Shown here: in pieces, positions 33,900 through 46,402 of the stretch
Layout: every line of letters starts with the position of its first letter
Position numbering within the stretch: position 1 is the first letter of the stretch
Origin: Galaxea fascicularis
Lineage: Eukaryota > Cnidaria > Anthozoa > Scleractinia > Euphylliidae
Assembly: GCA_948470475.1 (NCBI GenBank)
Contig: OX419343.1
Span: 9,215,768-9,279,767 of the forward strand
DNA length: 64,000 nucleotides
Reading direction: 5' to 3'
Program-made: the position numbers and the translations under genes
The notes under the pieces: model-generated
What the model saw: only the letters and a program-made list of their open reading frames with translations
Databases searched by the model: none
Told to the model about the DNA's origin: nothing

Positions 33900-35020
33900 A
33901 CCCACGTAATCGAGCAATGAAAGGCCTTTGAGATTCCGCACGCCTTGGTCTTTTTAAATGGCTCAAAAAATACGTAGTCATCCTTTGCATATTTATACGA
34001 CAAAAGAAACTTAATTCCTTTATTATATTTTATAAAATCAACACTTTAACTTTGACTTAATTTTGGAAAACCTTCTACGTCTTATGAAAGCGATTCTATT
34101 TAATTTTCGTGTTTGCAACTGATATAAACTTCAGTATGATGGTTACTTCCTAACATAACCCTAATATAACCCTCCTGGCTTTCATATCATTCCTCCTACA
34201 TTTGTAAATTAATAATGATTACCATTACTACAAATCATTACCATTAGTACATACAACCCCAAATAATCCGTCTAAGTAAACAGGAAGACTTCCCTTCAAA
34301 CTGATCGGTGATTACGTTATCACTAACCTGTTTGGTGACGGGTGTGAATGAATACTGTTTTTCGTAAGCATAGGAAGGATTGACGGTGCCGGCGACTCTG
34401 CCTGTTTCAGTCATTTCGTGATCCAAGTAAAATTTGAACTTGCAGAATGTCTCACCCTGACAAGAGGTCAAGGCGATGAGAACAAATAAAGGTGGTGTAC
34501 ACTGACATAAGAGACCGGACTGAGCCTCTTCAACATAACAGAAACTTCTAGACAAGGGCAAGGAACCCAGTAAGATCAAAGAAAACAGGGTTGGTGAAGC
34601 GTAGCCAACACAAGACACAAAAAGCCAAACAAAATAAAACGAAAACGAAAAAGCAACAACACTACCAACAAGGCAACATAAACAAAACTAACACACGAGT
34701 ATCAAATCTTATTTTGATTTTGAAGAACGTCTGTCTTAAGACGAGAACAAGTCGGCCAATAAAAATCCTAATTTGCCAGTTATTTTGACTGGTAACGTTT
34801 TGGTTATCTGAAGGAATTATCTATGTAGGAGGGTCTAGTCAACGTCATCATACAAATGTAAAAAGAAAACTAGGGTCTGAAGAGTGAAGAGTAACGATTT
34901 TTCAAAGCAAACAAACAAGAGAAAAACAAGGAAAAAGAAACGTTACCTTACCTTTCCAAATCTATCTGGCAAACCTCTCGCGTAAGGAATTTTTAGTTTG
35001 AAGTAAAGGGATTGTCCGAT
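29599..35020 (-). CDS. KIF28: Kinesin exons 26-31: DUF3694-like region and C-terminal coil
   Basis: Exons: 35020-34952, 34456-34328, 32726-32556, 31224-31147 (or 31218), 30693-30637, 29733-29599. Exons 26-28 encode [27 protein letters not shown]...[10 protein letters not shown], and [18 protein letters not shown], the C2-like pattern of kinesin-3 DUF3694. Exons 29-31 are short, in phase 0, and charged ([50 protein letters not shown]) ending at TGA 29601-29599. They are assigned because donors, acceptors and phase agree and the product is a coil of the expected length. Exon 29 has two possible acceptors six bases apart. The last three exons are less certain than the rest. Confidence 0.75.
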
Positions 35021-38000
35021 CTAGAAAACAAGTGAAAAGAAAGAAATTAGGCCATAGTAAGATAGGATGGAATATGAAGGGATGGGATGGGATGGGATGG
35101 GAAAACTTCAGGTAATTCCATCAAATGTACATATGCATATCATACAAAAGATCTACTCTACCTACAAGCCGTGCATATAAATCTCTACAAAATTAAAGAA
35201 CGAACTTGGGCCATAGTAAGATAGGATGGAATATGAAGGGATGGGTGTTCTTGATGCCAAATATTATTCAAAGCCTTTTGAAGGCACTAACGAATGCTAC
35301 TGGTAATATAACCTAGTAGTGCATTCCACACCCATGCACCCGTGAACACAGTGAGGCTTGGGCTGCAGGAATCTCCAAATTCAGTAAATTTTGAATTTCA
35401 AGTCATAAAGTTTTGAACCCAATTGTTCAGTAAAAGGAAAATTCTGATCATCATAACAGACTTGTGGGAATTGGGTGTGTAGTTAGCCCTGTTGTTCCAA
35501 AAAAATCCGTAAACACTGAAATGTTCTCTAAATATGTATTTAACCTCAAGCCAACGACAACCTAACGAACTGAAACCTAAACTATTACATGCGCTCCTTG
35601 TGTGTTTTTGAACATGACCAAATATGGTCATGACAGCTACCCGGATGGGTCACGCTCAAAGACTATTGCTTTATAAACTGTGGAGCCTGCGACACCCTCC
35701 CCCTATTAAAGTGCTAACAAGCACCCTTAATAAAAATCGTAACTGTCCTCTAACTCGTTCATTGTAATAGACCCTTCTCCAAAATGGCGGCCGAAAATTT
35801 AAATAAGTTAAACTTAAAAACATATCCCAGCGCTAGAAAGAGCACCTTTACTTTAGTAACCCTGCAAAGTTTCGGCATATCAGGTGTAATATCAGCTGAG
35901 AAAATGTAAGATGAAAAATGAAAAATTTATAGACGTTTGTTTGACTGGGGGTGTACGCCATAACCCCAGTCATAGAAACGTCTGTAAATTTGTCAAATTT
36001 CAACATACATTTCAGTTCTAAGCTGATGTAACACCTAATATGCTGAAACTTTGCAGGGTTACTAAAGTAAAGATGCTCTTCCTATTTCTGGTATCAGTTT
36101 TTCATTCAGTTCAATTTTAACTCATTCAAATCCATTGCCGCCATTTTGGAGAAGGGTCTATTCCGATCATTCTGTTGCTCGCAGTGTCCTTAGCTGCTCG
36201 TCCAGCTTAGGAGAAACTCTGGCGCATCTGGGTTTAAATCTGTGTCCTGCTGCTGCAGAGGTACGCTTATCTCCAAATCTGCAAGCAGCTAAACTGGTCG
36301 TTTAATGAGGTATCCGTTTTCCATCTTGAATCCTCTCAGAACGCCATCCCTTCCTTTTAGTTGACCTTCGACTCTTCCGAGCTTCCAATTTTCAGAATTC
36401 AGAAACCTTGATGAAGACCATTGACCCCTCTGAAGGAACCTCCATATTTTAACTCACTGGCGTCTTAGACTTCTCCTCTAATGCATGAAGATACTCTGAC
36501 AGCCAACGTTTTCGCAGCCGCAATCGGCAAGTCTTCAAATAGTGTCATTCAAACTGACAATGCCTTCTTCGAGAAGAGTTGAAGGCTTGCCTCTGATAAG
36601 GATGTTTGGTGTTGTTTGCTGTCCGAACTTTTTACTTTATTTGCGAAGCATTCCACATCCAGAAGTGTTTCGCCTAATTCTGAGAAAGACAGGAATGAGC
36701 AACCAATGACCTTTGAAAGACGAGACTTGGCGATGCCCACTATCCGTTCGAAAAATCCCCTCACCAGGGTGCCCTGGAGAGGCTGAACTTCCACTTCATC
36801 TGCTGTGATATGCGGTAGTTGTTCAGGTCTTCAGGTCTTGAAGAGTCTAGATCCATTTCTTGATTGCTGTGAAAGTCTTTGCGGTATCACTCACTATCAT
36901 TTGGCGAGCACCTCGTCTAGCCACAAATTCCTTCAATACTCGTTTAAATTGCTCAACATTCATGTCAGTCGAAACTTGAGATGAATGGCACGAGTGCTCG
37001 CGCACGAGAATAAGATCACATACGCCTTCCCTGGATTGGACTCATGGAGTTTGTAGTACATTGGACCAATGAAAGCAACCCAGTTGATTCCGTTCGGAAT
37101 GATGACAAGGTGGCCATTGGTGTAGTTCGGTCAACTTCCGACAGTTGTTGCTAAACCTTAACATGAATGCAGTAGTCTTAGAAGCTTCCAGTTCTCGTGC
37201 TTCTGGAGAAGGTGATCTTCCCATTCCTCTGGTAAATCCTGGGTTTCTTCCTTTTTCAAGAAATACCTGCTCCCCTCTTGGCAATGCTTCAGTTTGAACT
37301 TCCGCCATCTCCGGGACCTCCAGTTGCTCTGGGCATTCGTCACTCGCAACCAATCAGGACCAATAAGGCCACTTCAGCCAGAACTGATCAACTCTCGAGG
37401 CGGGTCAACCCCCTGGTTCCTAAGTCACTTGGATTCTGTGCTGTCGGAACGTAATGCCATATGAAATTGCCACAATCTGGTATCTTTGGCACTCCGTTAA
37501 TAACGTACTGCGACCACTTGTCTATGTGTGCCAACCAGTAGAATAAGCTGGTACTGCCTACTCATGCATAAGTCCCAACAAACATGTTGAGGCCAATTGC
37601 CTTTGTGACATAATTGAGCAACCTGGCAAGAATGAGTCGGGTGCCGCAACAAGTTCCAGGCGTGAAATTGATGTGTTCTTAGGAGCGATTCTTGACTTGG
37701 AAACAACAAGGTTTTGGCTCGCCGACCCATCCCAGTATTTGGCGGTAACGTAAACAGCTGCACATACCGCGCTGGCGAAGCCAAACCAAGGATGCCTCGG
37801 CCCCCACTATTGTTGCCAACATCTTCTGCTTCGTCAAGGGTTCTGTTAAGGAGTGGCATGGCTTAAAAGTTAACAAACAGTGTATCTGTCAACTTGTCCC
37901 ACTGGATGCCCAATATCTTGGCTCTGTCTGATCCCTTGTGCTGAGTGGTACCTTCGAGGGCGGGTACATTATGTACCCGCCCATTCGTGTATTGACTCCG

Positions 38001-41000
38001 AATTCCTCAAAAGGGCTGCAATCCTTCCTTCTGTTTCTCAGACCAATTCTTGATGTGTTGGAGGATCTGTTCGCTCTCCAATATGTGTTGCTCCATTTCG
38101 TCGATTTGAAATCTCTAGTTTAAGGATACGGATTGCAGTCCTGGCAGGGTCCCCACTTTCGGTCTGGGAATTGCGTGTGTAGTTATCCTTGTTGTTCCAG
38201 TAAAATCCTTAAACACTAAATACGTATTTAACCTAAAGCCAACGGCATGCTACATCCAAAACCAAGTGTCCAACGTGCAACGTACTTGTACAACACTGTA
38301 AAAACGACAACCCCGTAGTACATATGCTTCTTGTGTGTTATTGAGCATGACCAAATATGGTTATGATAGCTACTCAGATGAGTCACGCTCAAACACTATT
38401 GAGTTACAAACTGTGGAGCCTGCAACAGCCTTTTGCTGTACACTCAGTAAACACTGCCAGGAAACAAATGTTATACAATATAGCAACCTGATCAGCTAAG
38501 GAAGATGCCTACACCAAATCAGCATAAAAAGAGCACTATATCTGTTTCCGTAATCCCTTAGAGTGCAAAACGTTAGAAAAATTCAAGTTGTTGTACGTAC
38601 CAATTCTTCCGGGGTTTCAACAAAGTCCTCAATGTCTTCATTTCCCCTTTCATCACATGGAAATGCCTCGACCTTTTGAAAAAAAAAAAATAGAAGAAGG
38701 AAAATGATTGAAGCAAGCAAGGAGGAAAGGAAGGAAGCTAGCAGGCAAGCAAGGTTGGGTGGATAAATAGAACGGATGGTTGGGTGATAGATCATGGATA
38801 GATGGATAGGTGGGTGAGCGCGGGTGAATGGATAGGTGGGTTAGTGGGAGAATGGATAGGTGGGTGAATGAGTGAATGGATAGGTGGATGAGCGGGTAAA
38901 TGGTAGGTGGGTTAGTGGGTGAATGGATAGGTGGATGAGTGGGTGCATGGATGGGTGGGTGAGCGGGTGAATGGATAAAAAGAACGGATGAGTAAGATGG
39001 AAGGCTGGGTGTGTACGTGAGTAGTTGGGAGTATAAGGTGTCCATAGATAGATGATCACCTGCAAATGGGATACACAAGTGGATGGGTGGATTCGATTAG
39101 TATTTCGATTTTAGCTGATTGAATTTATACTTAATTGTTTACAGTTGAGGTGGAAATGTTTCAGTAATGTTCCCATTACAGGATGGCCGCTTGTCTGGCC
39201 GTGAGGTTATTACCCTCCAACCCTTCAAAATACGAGACACTTGGCTACTACTGGCTGACAGTGTACTCACCTGGAGAAGACCGTGTTCATTCCCTTTATG
39301 GTCGTTAACTGCTAGACTCTCCTCTACCTCAATCTGTGGCAATAAAGACAAGAATTCTTTAGATTCCAAATTGTAACTGCAGACATCTTCGAAGTACTTT
39401 AAATGAAACATAAGCATATGGAATATACAATATACGATACATGAATCGCGAATGAAACAACTGTGGTGCTCGCAGTCATTTGATCAACTTAAGGTGGCTG
39501 ACACTGGTTTCCAGCATTAACGCTGTGACGTACGCAGTGCATGTGGTGAGAATTAGATTTAAGAGGACGCCAGTAAGAATTACTGATTAAGAGGGGAATT
39601 ACTTACAAATTTCTCTTCGACCCCGAGTTACTTGCAGGGTACATACCCTTTTTCAGGACCAAATTTCCAGGGCTTTTCCAAGCCTCACAATTTTTTTCCA
39701 CCCGGCTGCTCCGCAATGTCTTTCAAGAAAAAATTAATCACTTGAGTTTACAGATTTCTAAGGTTTTCCAGGAATTCCTACCATTTTCAAGAACTTAACA
39801 GTTCTCGAAAATGTTAGACTAAAATCCAAAGACAAATTTTCCGCATTAGAATATCATCGTTCTGTCAAGATAAGCTTGGAGAATAAAAAGTGGATCACAT
39901 TCTACACGGGCGGATATCCTAGTTTAGCAAAGTGTTCAAGCCCTACCATGTACGCTAAACTTTGAAGGTACATATGCGCTGAACCGATCAACACCTCCGC
40001 ATCATAAGGCTCCCAGAAGGGATCTCTTTCCTGTCAATAAATTTCAACAAGAGGTGTCAACCGAGTTACAACTCCGTTGATATTGTCTCTAGCGTTAACG
40101 ATATGTCACAGATTACATCGAGCTGGTGCAACTGCTACGGAAATTTATAGTAAAGCGCTACAAGTAAAGGATTAAGTCGACACGAGTTCAAAGGCACAAA
40201 CGTACGGCTATTTAATCCTGTTTTTTGGAGTTTCAAGTGATGCCACCAGCAACACATTTGCCCCTCTTCGATGGAAAACTAACCCATCCCTATGCTGCTT
40301 GCTTATTCATTCATTCATTCATTCATTGCTATTTCCAGCTTTTTTGGTCCATCGATCGAACATCAACACTAAGAACATTTTCGCAATTTTACGATAAACA
40401 CTTGAGTGGGTCATTCGAAAGAAATGAGGAGTGGCGAAAATAATGGAAAACACAGAAGACATGCAGTGTGATTAAAGGGCCAATGCGCGAACCAATACGC
40501 ACCACCCCTCAACCGCCTAATAGCTATGAAGCCATGTACTAACCTCAGGGACATCCCAATCATCTCCGTCCACGTAGTTCTGGTACATTTCCTGCATAAG
40601 AAACTTCCTGTTGAGGAATTTATTCCTGTCCCAGATCCATTCCGCATCATCTTCCGAACTTTTCATTTTAACTTTCACCTAAGATAAAACACGTATAATT
40701 CATTTGGGTAACGCAACTCAGAGACCTTCAATTAAGAGGGGTCTCACATACGATGTCCCTTTTTACCTTGTTGCACATACACATACCTCTGTTCTCCCTT
40801 CCTTGAGCCCACGCGCTTGTGGTGAGACCAACATAACTTCAAACTTTACCTGCAAAAGAACAAAAAACTCATGAGGTAACTACGCAAGGTTGTTTCGTAA
40901 AATGTGTCTAAAAAAAACAAAACACAAAACAAACAAAACAAAACAAGTGCGTTTAACGACGAGGACGTCGACGGCGCTTTCTGCGGAGTCTAAACAGAAA

Positions 41001-44000
41001 AAAACAAGCTGCATGAAATATCATTTTCCATGTACGCGGAAACTATCTATTGATATTTAAAGAAAGGTGCCCCTTCTACGCGGTAGAGTAACTACTACTC
41101 CTGCCATTGCAATATACCATTGCAAAGTATCGATAACTAACCTTTTTGCCAAGTTCTTCTGCCATGGCATTCGTTTCACCTATCATGGGTAACATCTGAA
41201 CCAGATCTTCTTGTAAAATCATATCATCTGAAATGACAACAGTTAAGTTAGAACTTGTATTCGTCTTACAGCTATACTGGCTCCTGCTAAACTAGAACGA
41301 AAGAACGGACGGATGAACAATTTTCCAGCCAAACCTTTCTCATTCTGTCAATTCTGTTCATTTTGTCCACCCTCCTGTCGAACGAGAATGAATGGAATGC
41401 TCTTACGAGTATTCGACCAGTCTGAAAAACTCCTGAAAATAATACGCAACGCAGGTTCTGAACGAACCACCGGAAGAGTCGAAAGAATCGCATTATTTCT
41501 AGTTTCTTTCACCTGATTTCTGGTTTTGAATAAAAAAAGAGTCGAGTAACACTATAAAATAGAATAGCAGTTTCTCTTTTAGCCGTTGTGCTAACTCGAA
41601 AATAACGTTTTCTGCTGTGATCCAACCCACTTTTTCAACAATCACTAATACATCCAACACGCCACACCAGTACAAATATCCCATCAATAAATCCTCCCAA
41701 CATAAAATGTACGCAACAAGTGAGCTCCTTTGCGAGGAAAATCTGGCTTTTTACGGTTTCAAAGAGCACTCTATAGGACTCACTTTTTGTGAGGCCAGTG
41801 CCTTTGGCCATGTCAAACCCCGAGGTTTGACAAGTGAGCTCCTTTGCGAGGAAAATCTGGCTTTTTACGGTTTCAAAGAGCGCTCTATAGGACTCACTTT
41901 TTGTGTGGCCAGTACCTTTGGCCATGTCAAACCCCGAGGTTTGACAAGTGAGCTCCTTTGCGAGGAAAATCTGGCTTTTTACGGTTTCAAAGAGCGCTCT
42001 ATAGGACTCACTTTTTGTTTGGCCAGTGCCTTTGGCCATGTCAAACCCTGAGTTGGCAGCTATCTCCTCCTGTGCTAAGTCATAAGTAATTTCTTCCAAG
42101 TGGACGCCATTCCTCTTCTTTATCTCAAACTCCTTCGGGTGGTGCAACACATACAAACTACTTGATCCAAACATCAATCTGCGGACAAAAAGTGCATGGT
42201 CAGTTTCTATAACTATTTCAGTCCTAATTTCTGGTTCAAGAAGGCATTTCTTGGTTTTAATTGAGTAGAGTGGAACCTCGTTAATGCGACCACCATCGGG
42301 CCATGACTGAAAAGTTCGTCATACTAACGGGTGGGCTTTTGCAGTTCGTGTCACAAAAAAGTGGTCGTGATAAGGTGGTCGTATGGGGAGACTCCACTGT
42401 TACTAAAGTTCTGGCTTTGGTGAATCAATATATAAGGTTACACGTATTCCAGGTTATAGGAATCCAAAGCCTACATTCCAAATTCCATCAAGAGGATTCC
42501 AGATTCCAGCGACTAGATTCCATGTGTTCCAGACCGGCTCTTAACTGATCCCAACCTCAGTGACTATTTAAATTGTGTTAAGTATTTACGATTGAACCTT
42601 GGTTTAACCATCTGTAACACAATCTAGCAGGGCCCTTGGATTCCGAATTACATAGATTCTAAATACAGGATTCGAACGACTACTCTAATCCAGATCCCAC
42701 CATGGGGATCCAAGATTCCAGTTACTGGATTCCAAGTCTTAATCATAATCCGGAACTCAATGGTAAACGTTTCTTAGGATTCATCCCTCACAGTACAGAC
42801 GGTGACCTCTGAAATGGTGCATCAAAATTCATCATTCCTCTGAAGGAAGCGTTAACACTAACTGTTTGGCCACTGTTTGTCAGTTCCAAATTCATGAAGA
42901 CCGCCACTTTCGGAGGAGAGTGAGTTTACCAAGGATACTTATTAGGTTTCGAAAACAACAGCGCGTCTTTTAAAACAATTTATGTACCTGTCATTGTGGT
43001 GGATTTCTGTTTCGTCTTGGGCGGGTTTACCATTAACCATCACTTTAGCATCAGGATGCGCCACAATTGTAATAACTTTGCCTTTATGCGTCACCGTGGC
43101 GTGATTTGTCAGGATGCTGCGAAAATAAATTTTCATGGAGAGAGAGTCTTAAAGTCTGTGCAAATGATGTCCACGCCACGTCCTCCAATTGACATAAGAT
43201 GGACTACAAACAAAACAAACGTCCAACATGATAAATCACGTTACCTCAGGCCACTCAGTATGATGTCTGGTTTAGGATCTGCTTTCCTGTTTCCAATCTT
43301 TGTTTGCCCTGCAATAAGCACCCAAGAACGTCTTAAACACCCTGACTGCCTTCGTCATCTTAAGGCTGGGCGGTAAAGAAACGATGTTTTAAATTAACTA
43401 CAAAAGTAAAAGAACATAAAATAAGGGGTACACTCCTCTCGGTGTACGTATCTTGTAAAATCAAATTAAAAAAGTAGTTTGTAACATTCCAGATCACTTG
43501 TTGATACACAGGAAGCTCGAGTCATATTTCGTTGTCAATTGGTTGAATGTAAAACACCGTTGTGTAACATGTAAATCGACGTAGCCATTTCATTTTTGGC
43601 ACAATTGATATCGAATCAAGGTACTACTCAGACACATCTGAGGTAAACGACAGAATTTGCTACGGGAATTCCTTTAAATTCAAACACATACCATTTTCTT
43701 ACAACAATATAACTAACGACAAAAAATAATTACCTGCTTTAATAAAGTGCCGAACTTTCCCCGATAGTTGTGGATCTTCGTTAAGATTCCAAAAGTGTGG
43801 AGTGGTTTTCTGCATTTCTTTCTCCTTTCTCTCTTGATCTTCCCTAGCCTGCATCGAGATTCGAAAGTGTGTGTTGCTTCACAACGCTTTTATCAAAAAC
43901 ACCCACCCAACCTAAACTCGGCTTAATAAAATGACTCACCTTGTTAGCAGCCCCTTGTTCTGCTAGTCTCTCCTGCCACGACTTTTTCATCTCCTCCATT

Positions 44001-45917
44001 TCCCGCTGATTTTGTAACAACTGTAATACGCAAAGTCAAAACTTGGCATCAAAAGAATGTGAGCAGTTTACCTAAACTAAAGGGTTTTGGAATTGAAAAC
44101 CACAACAAAACACACAACATGAAAACCTTCAGTGAAGGTTTTCCAGTAACTTCCAAAGTTCTACTATTTCGTACCAACGGTTATATAAAAGTGTTATAAA
44201 AACATGTCTTCTTTCGGCGTGGGTGGAGAACAACACAAAAATGTACTGCTGTATAAGAATTGCAAAATCATATATACAACTTCTTTATTCTAAAATATAT
44301 ACCCCTATTCCTAATGCAACTTTAAACAGTCACGAGAAAATGCTCCAGTTATCAGTGACCAGAATTAATAGTAACCTAACCTGTTGTTCCATTTCTTTTT
44401 TCATTTCGTTCACCTCTGAAAATGAAAAGAGGATTTGTATCGAGAATGAAAAATGAACAGTCAAACTCTATGAGGGATCGAGAATCTATAAGAAAGTAAA
44501 GGAAAAAAAAAAACAGTGGAGCACTGATGCAAAAAGAAACGAATAGAAAAACGGAAGCATGGACGGAAGGAAAAACGAACTGCTAGATGGATGGACGGAA
44601 CTGGGACGGAGGGAAGGATAAACGGGTGGATGGATGGCTTGGTGGAATATAAATGGTTGGATAGATGGACGGACGACTGATATATCAATAAATGAATGAT
44701 TGATTGAATACAGTGTAACACTCTACCATCTTCTGATACTCCAACCATCTGTGGCTCTCCTGGTTCTCCTGGTATCATGATGGGTTGGCCGGCATTCTTC
44801 AGCTGATCCAGCAGTCTCTGATTTTCTTCTCGCAGTTCCCGGATCAACTTCTCGGTCGGGCTTTCATTAACGACAGCTTTGGTTTTGATCGCCTTGGCTC
44901 GATCAGCTGAATAAAAATACAAAATAAATTAAGGAACGGACGATTGAATGAATGAGGGAGGGCCATTTGTCACCGTGCCAAAATATACCAGATGGTGATA
45001 AAGAACGTTTAGCCTTTATATTGGACACTGTGAAGTGATGGACGAACTCTTTCGCCATTTAACTTTGATTGACATCCAGCACTGGGATTTCACCAGCTGT
45101 TTTATTTTCGTTGTTTGTTTTCGTTTTTGGTTAATAGGTAATCAAAATAACGACCAAGATGGCAGTGTGAAACAGCGCTCCGGCAAATTTCAAAACTTTT
45201 CTACGTTATTTCGTTTTCCTTTTAGGGTATAGCTTTAAAAGTATACACATTTACGTACCGGTAACACTAACATTTATCATGCCTGAGAACAATGCTACTC
45301 TGAAGTAAAAAAAAAAAACCAAGAGCTTAGAGAGCAAGTCAATGCACTGTCCGAAGAGATTCGTAAGCTGAAAGAACATGTCACTGAACATTCTATAGCT
45401 CTCCGGACCGTAGTACACGATTAACGGAAACTGTTTTGCAGTTCTACAGTGATGCACATGACGAGTTTCAAACCTTCCAAGCAGATGTGAGTAGGGAACT
45501 GAAGCGCCTTGGTACTTGGCTTGCTGAAATCAGCACCAGAGTGGACGAACTCGGAAAGGGAATTGATAGTATATGTGAATATAGCTATCAATACAATGAA
45601 AAGATCGTTGTGATGCCCGAGCTAAGTGGTTTATGCGTCAAATTATTCTCTGATATGGGAGCCGATATTTCTCTTCACGATATAGACATTGCACATCGCG
45701 TGCCGCAGAGGAATGCAACAGCGAGAACACCGAAACCGATAATTTCCAAGTTTGTCAGAAGACTGTCGAAGGAAGCTGTTATTCTTAACAAATCGAATGT
45801 GGTTTAGCGTTGTCTGTACTCTTATCGACAACGATATGCGTCACAAGGCACTCTGTCCCTCTGTCCCGAAGGCTGAGGTGGATAACATCTCCCGAGATCT
45901 GCAGAATTCTTCATATT

Positions 45918-45949
<32 letters not shown>

Positions 45950-46369
45950 ATTCATTCAAAATATTTTCAATATTTTCTTCGCTCATAGGTCGAGGAGGGT
46001 GTTATCCACCAAGGCCGAAGGCCGAGGTGGATAACATCCTCCGAGATCTGCAGAATTCTTCATATTCTACGAAAGCCGAATTCAAAATATTTTCAATATT
46101 TTCTTCGCTCAAACTTCTAAACCTACTCGCAGCCATTTTTCTGCTCAACAAAAATAACACAATCTCGTCCCCAGCTTTTTTCGGTCAACGGTTCAATAAT
46201 TTGCAGCGGGTTGCACTTTTGACGTCATTTTGACGTCATCGGTTCAAGAATCTGCAGCGGGCTGCACTTTTGACGACATTGATTCAATATGACGAAGTTT
46301 CTTTCAAAATTTGGTGATCAGCAGCTGGTTATGGTGAATTATGCGTGTGGTTTTAGCCAATCAGAAACG

Positions 46370-46402
<33 letters not shown>

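Noticed and set aside
35040..35100. GATGGGATGGGATGGGATGG short tandem repeat
   Set aside because: Simple repeat only; not informative beyond that.
38653..39078. Long Pro/His/Ser-rich minus-strand ORFs
   Set aside because: They are translations of the GGATAGGTGGGTGA minisatellite.
39334..39417. Upstream part of the exon 24 open frame ([21 protein letters not shown])
   Set aside because: A pyrimidine-rich acceptor TTGTCTTTATTGCCACAG follows it, and leaving it out keeps the length conserved in kinesin-3.
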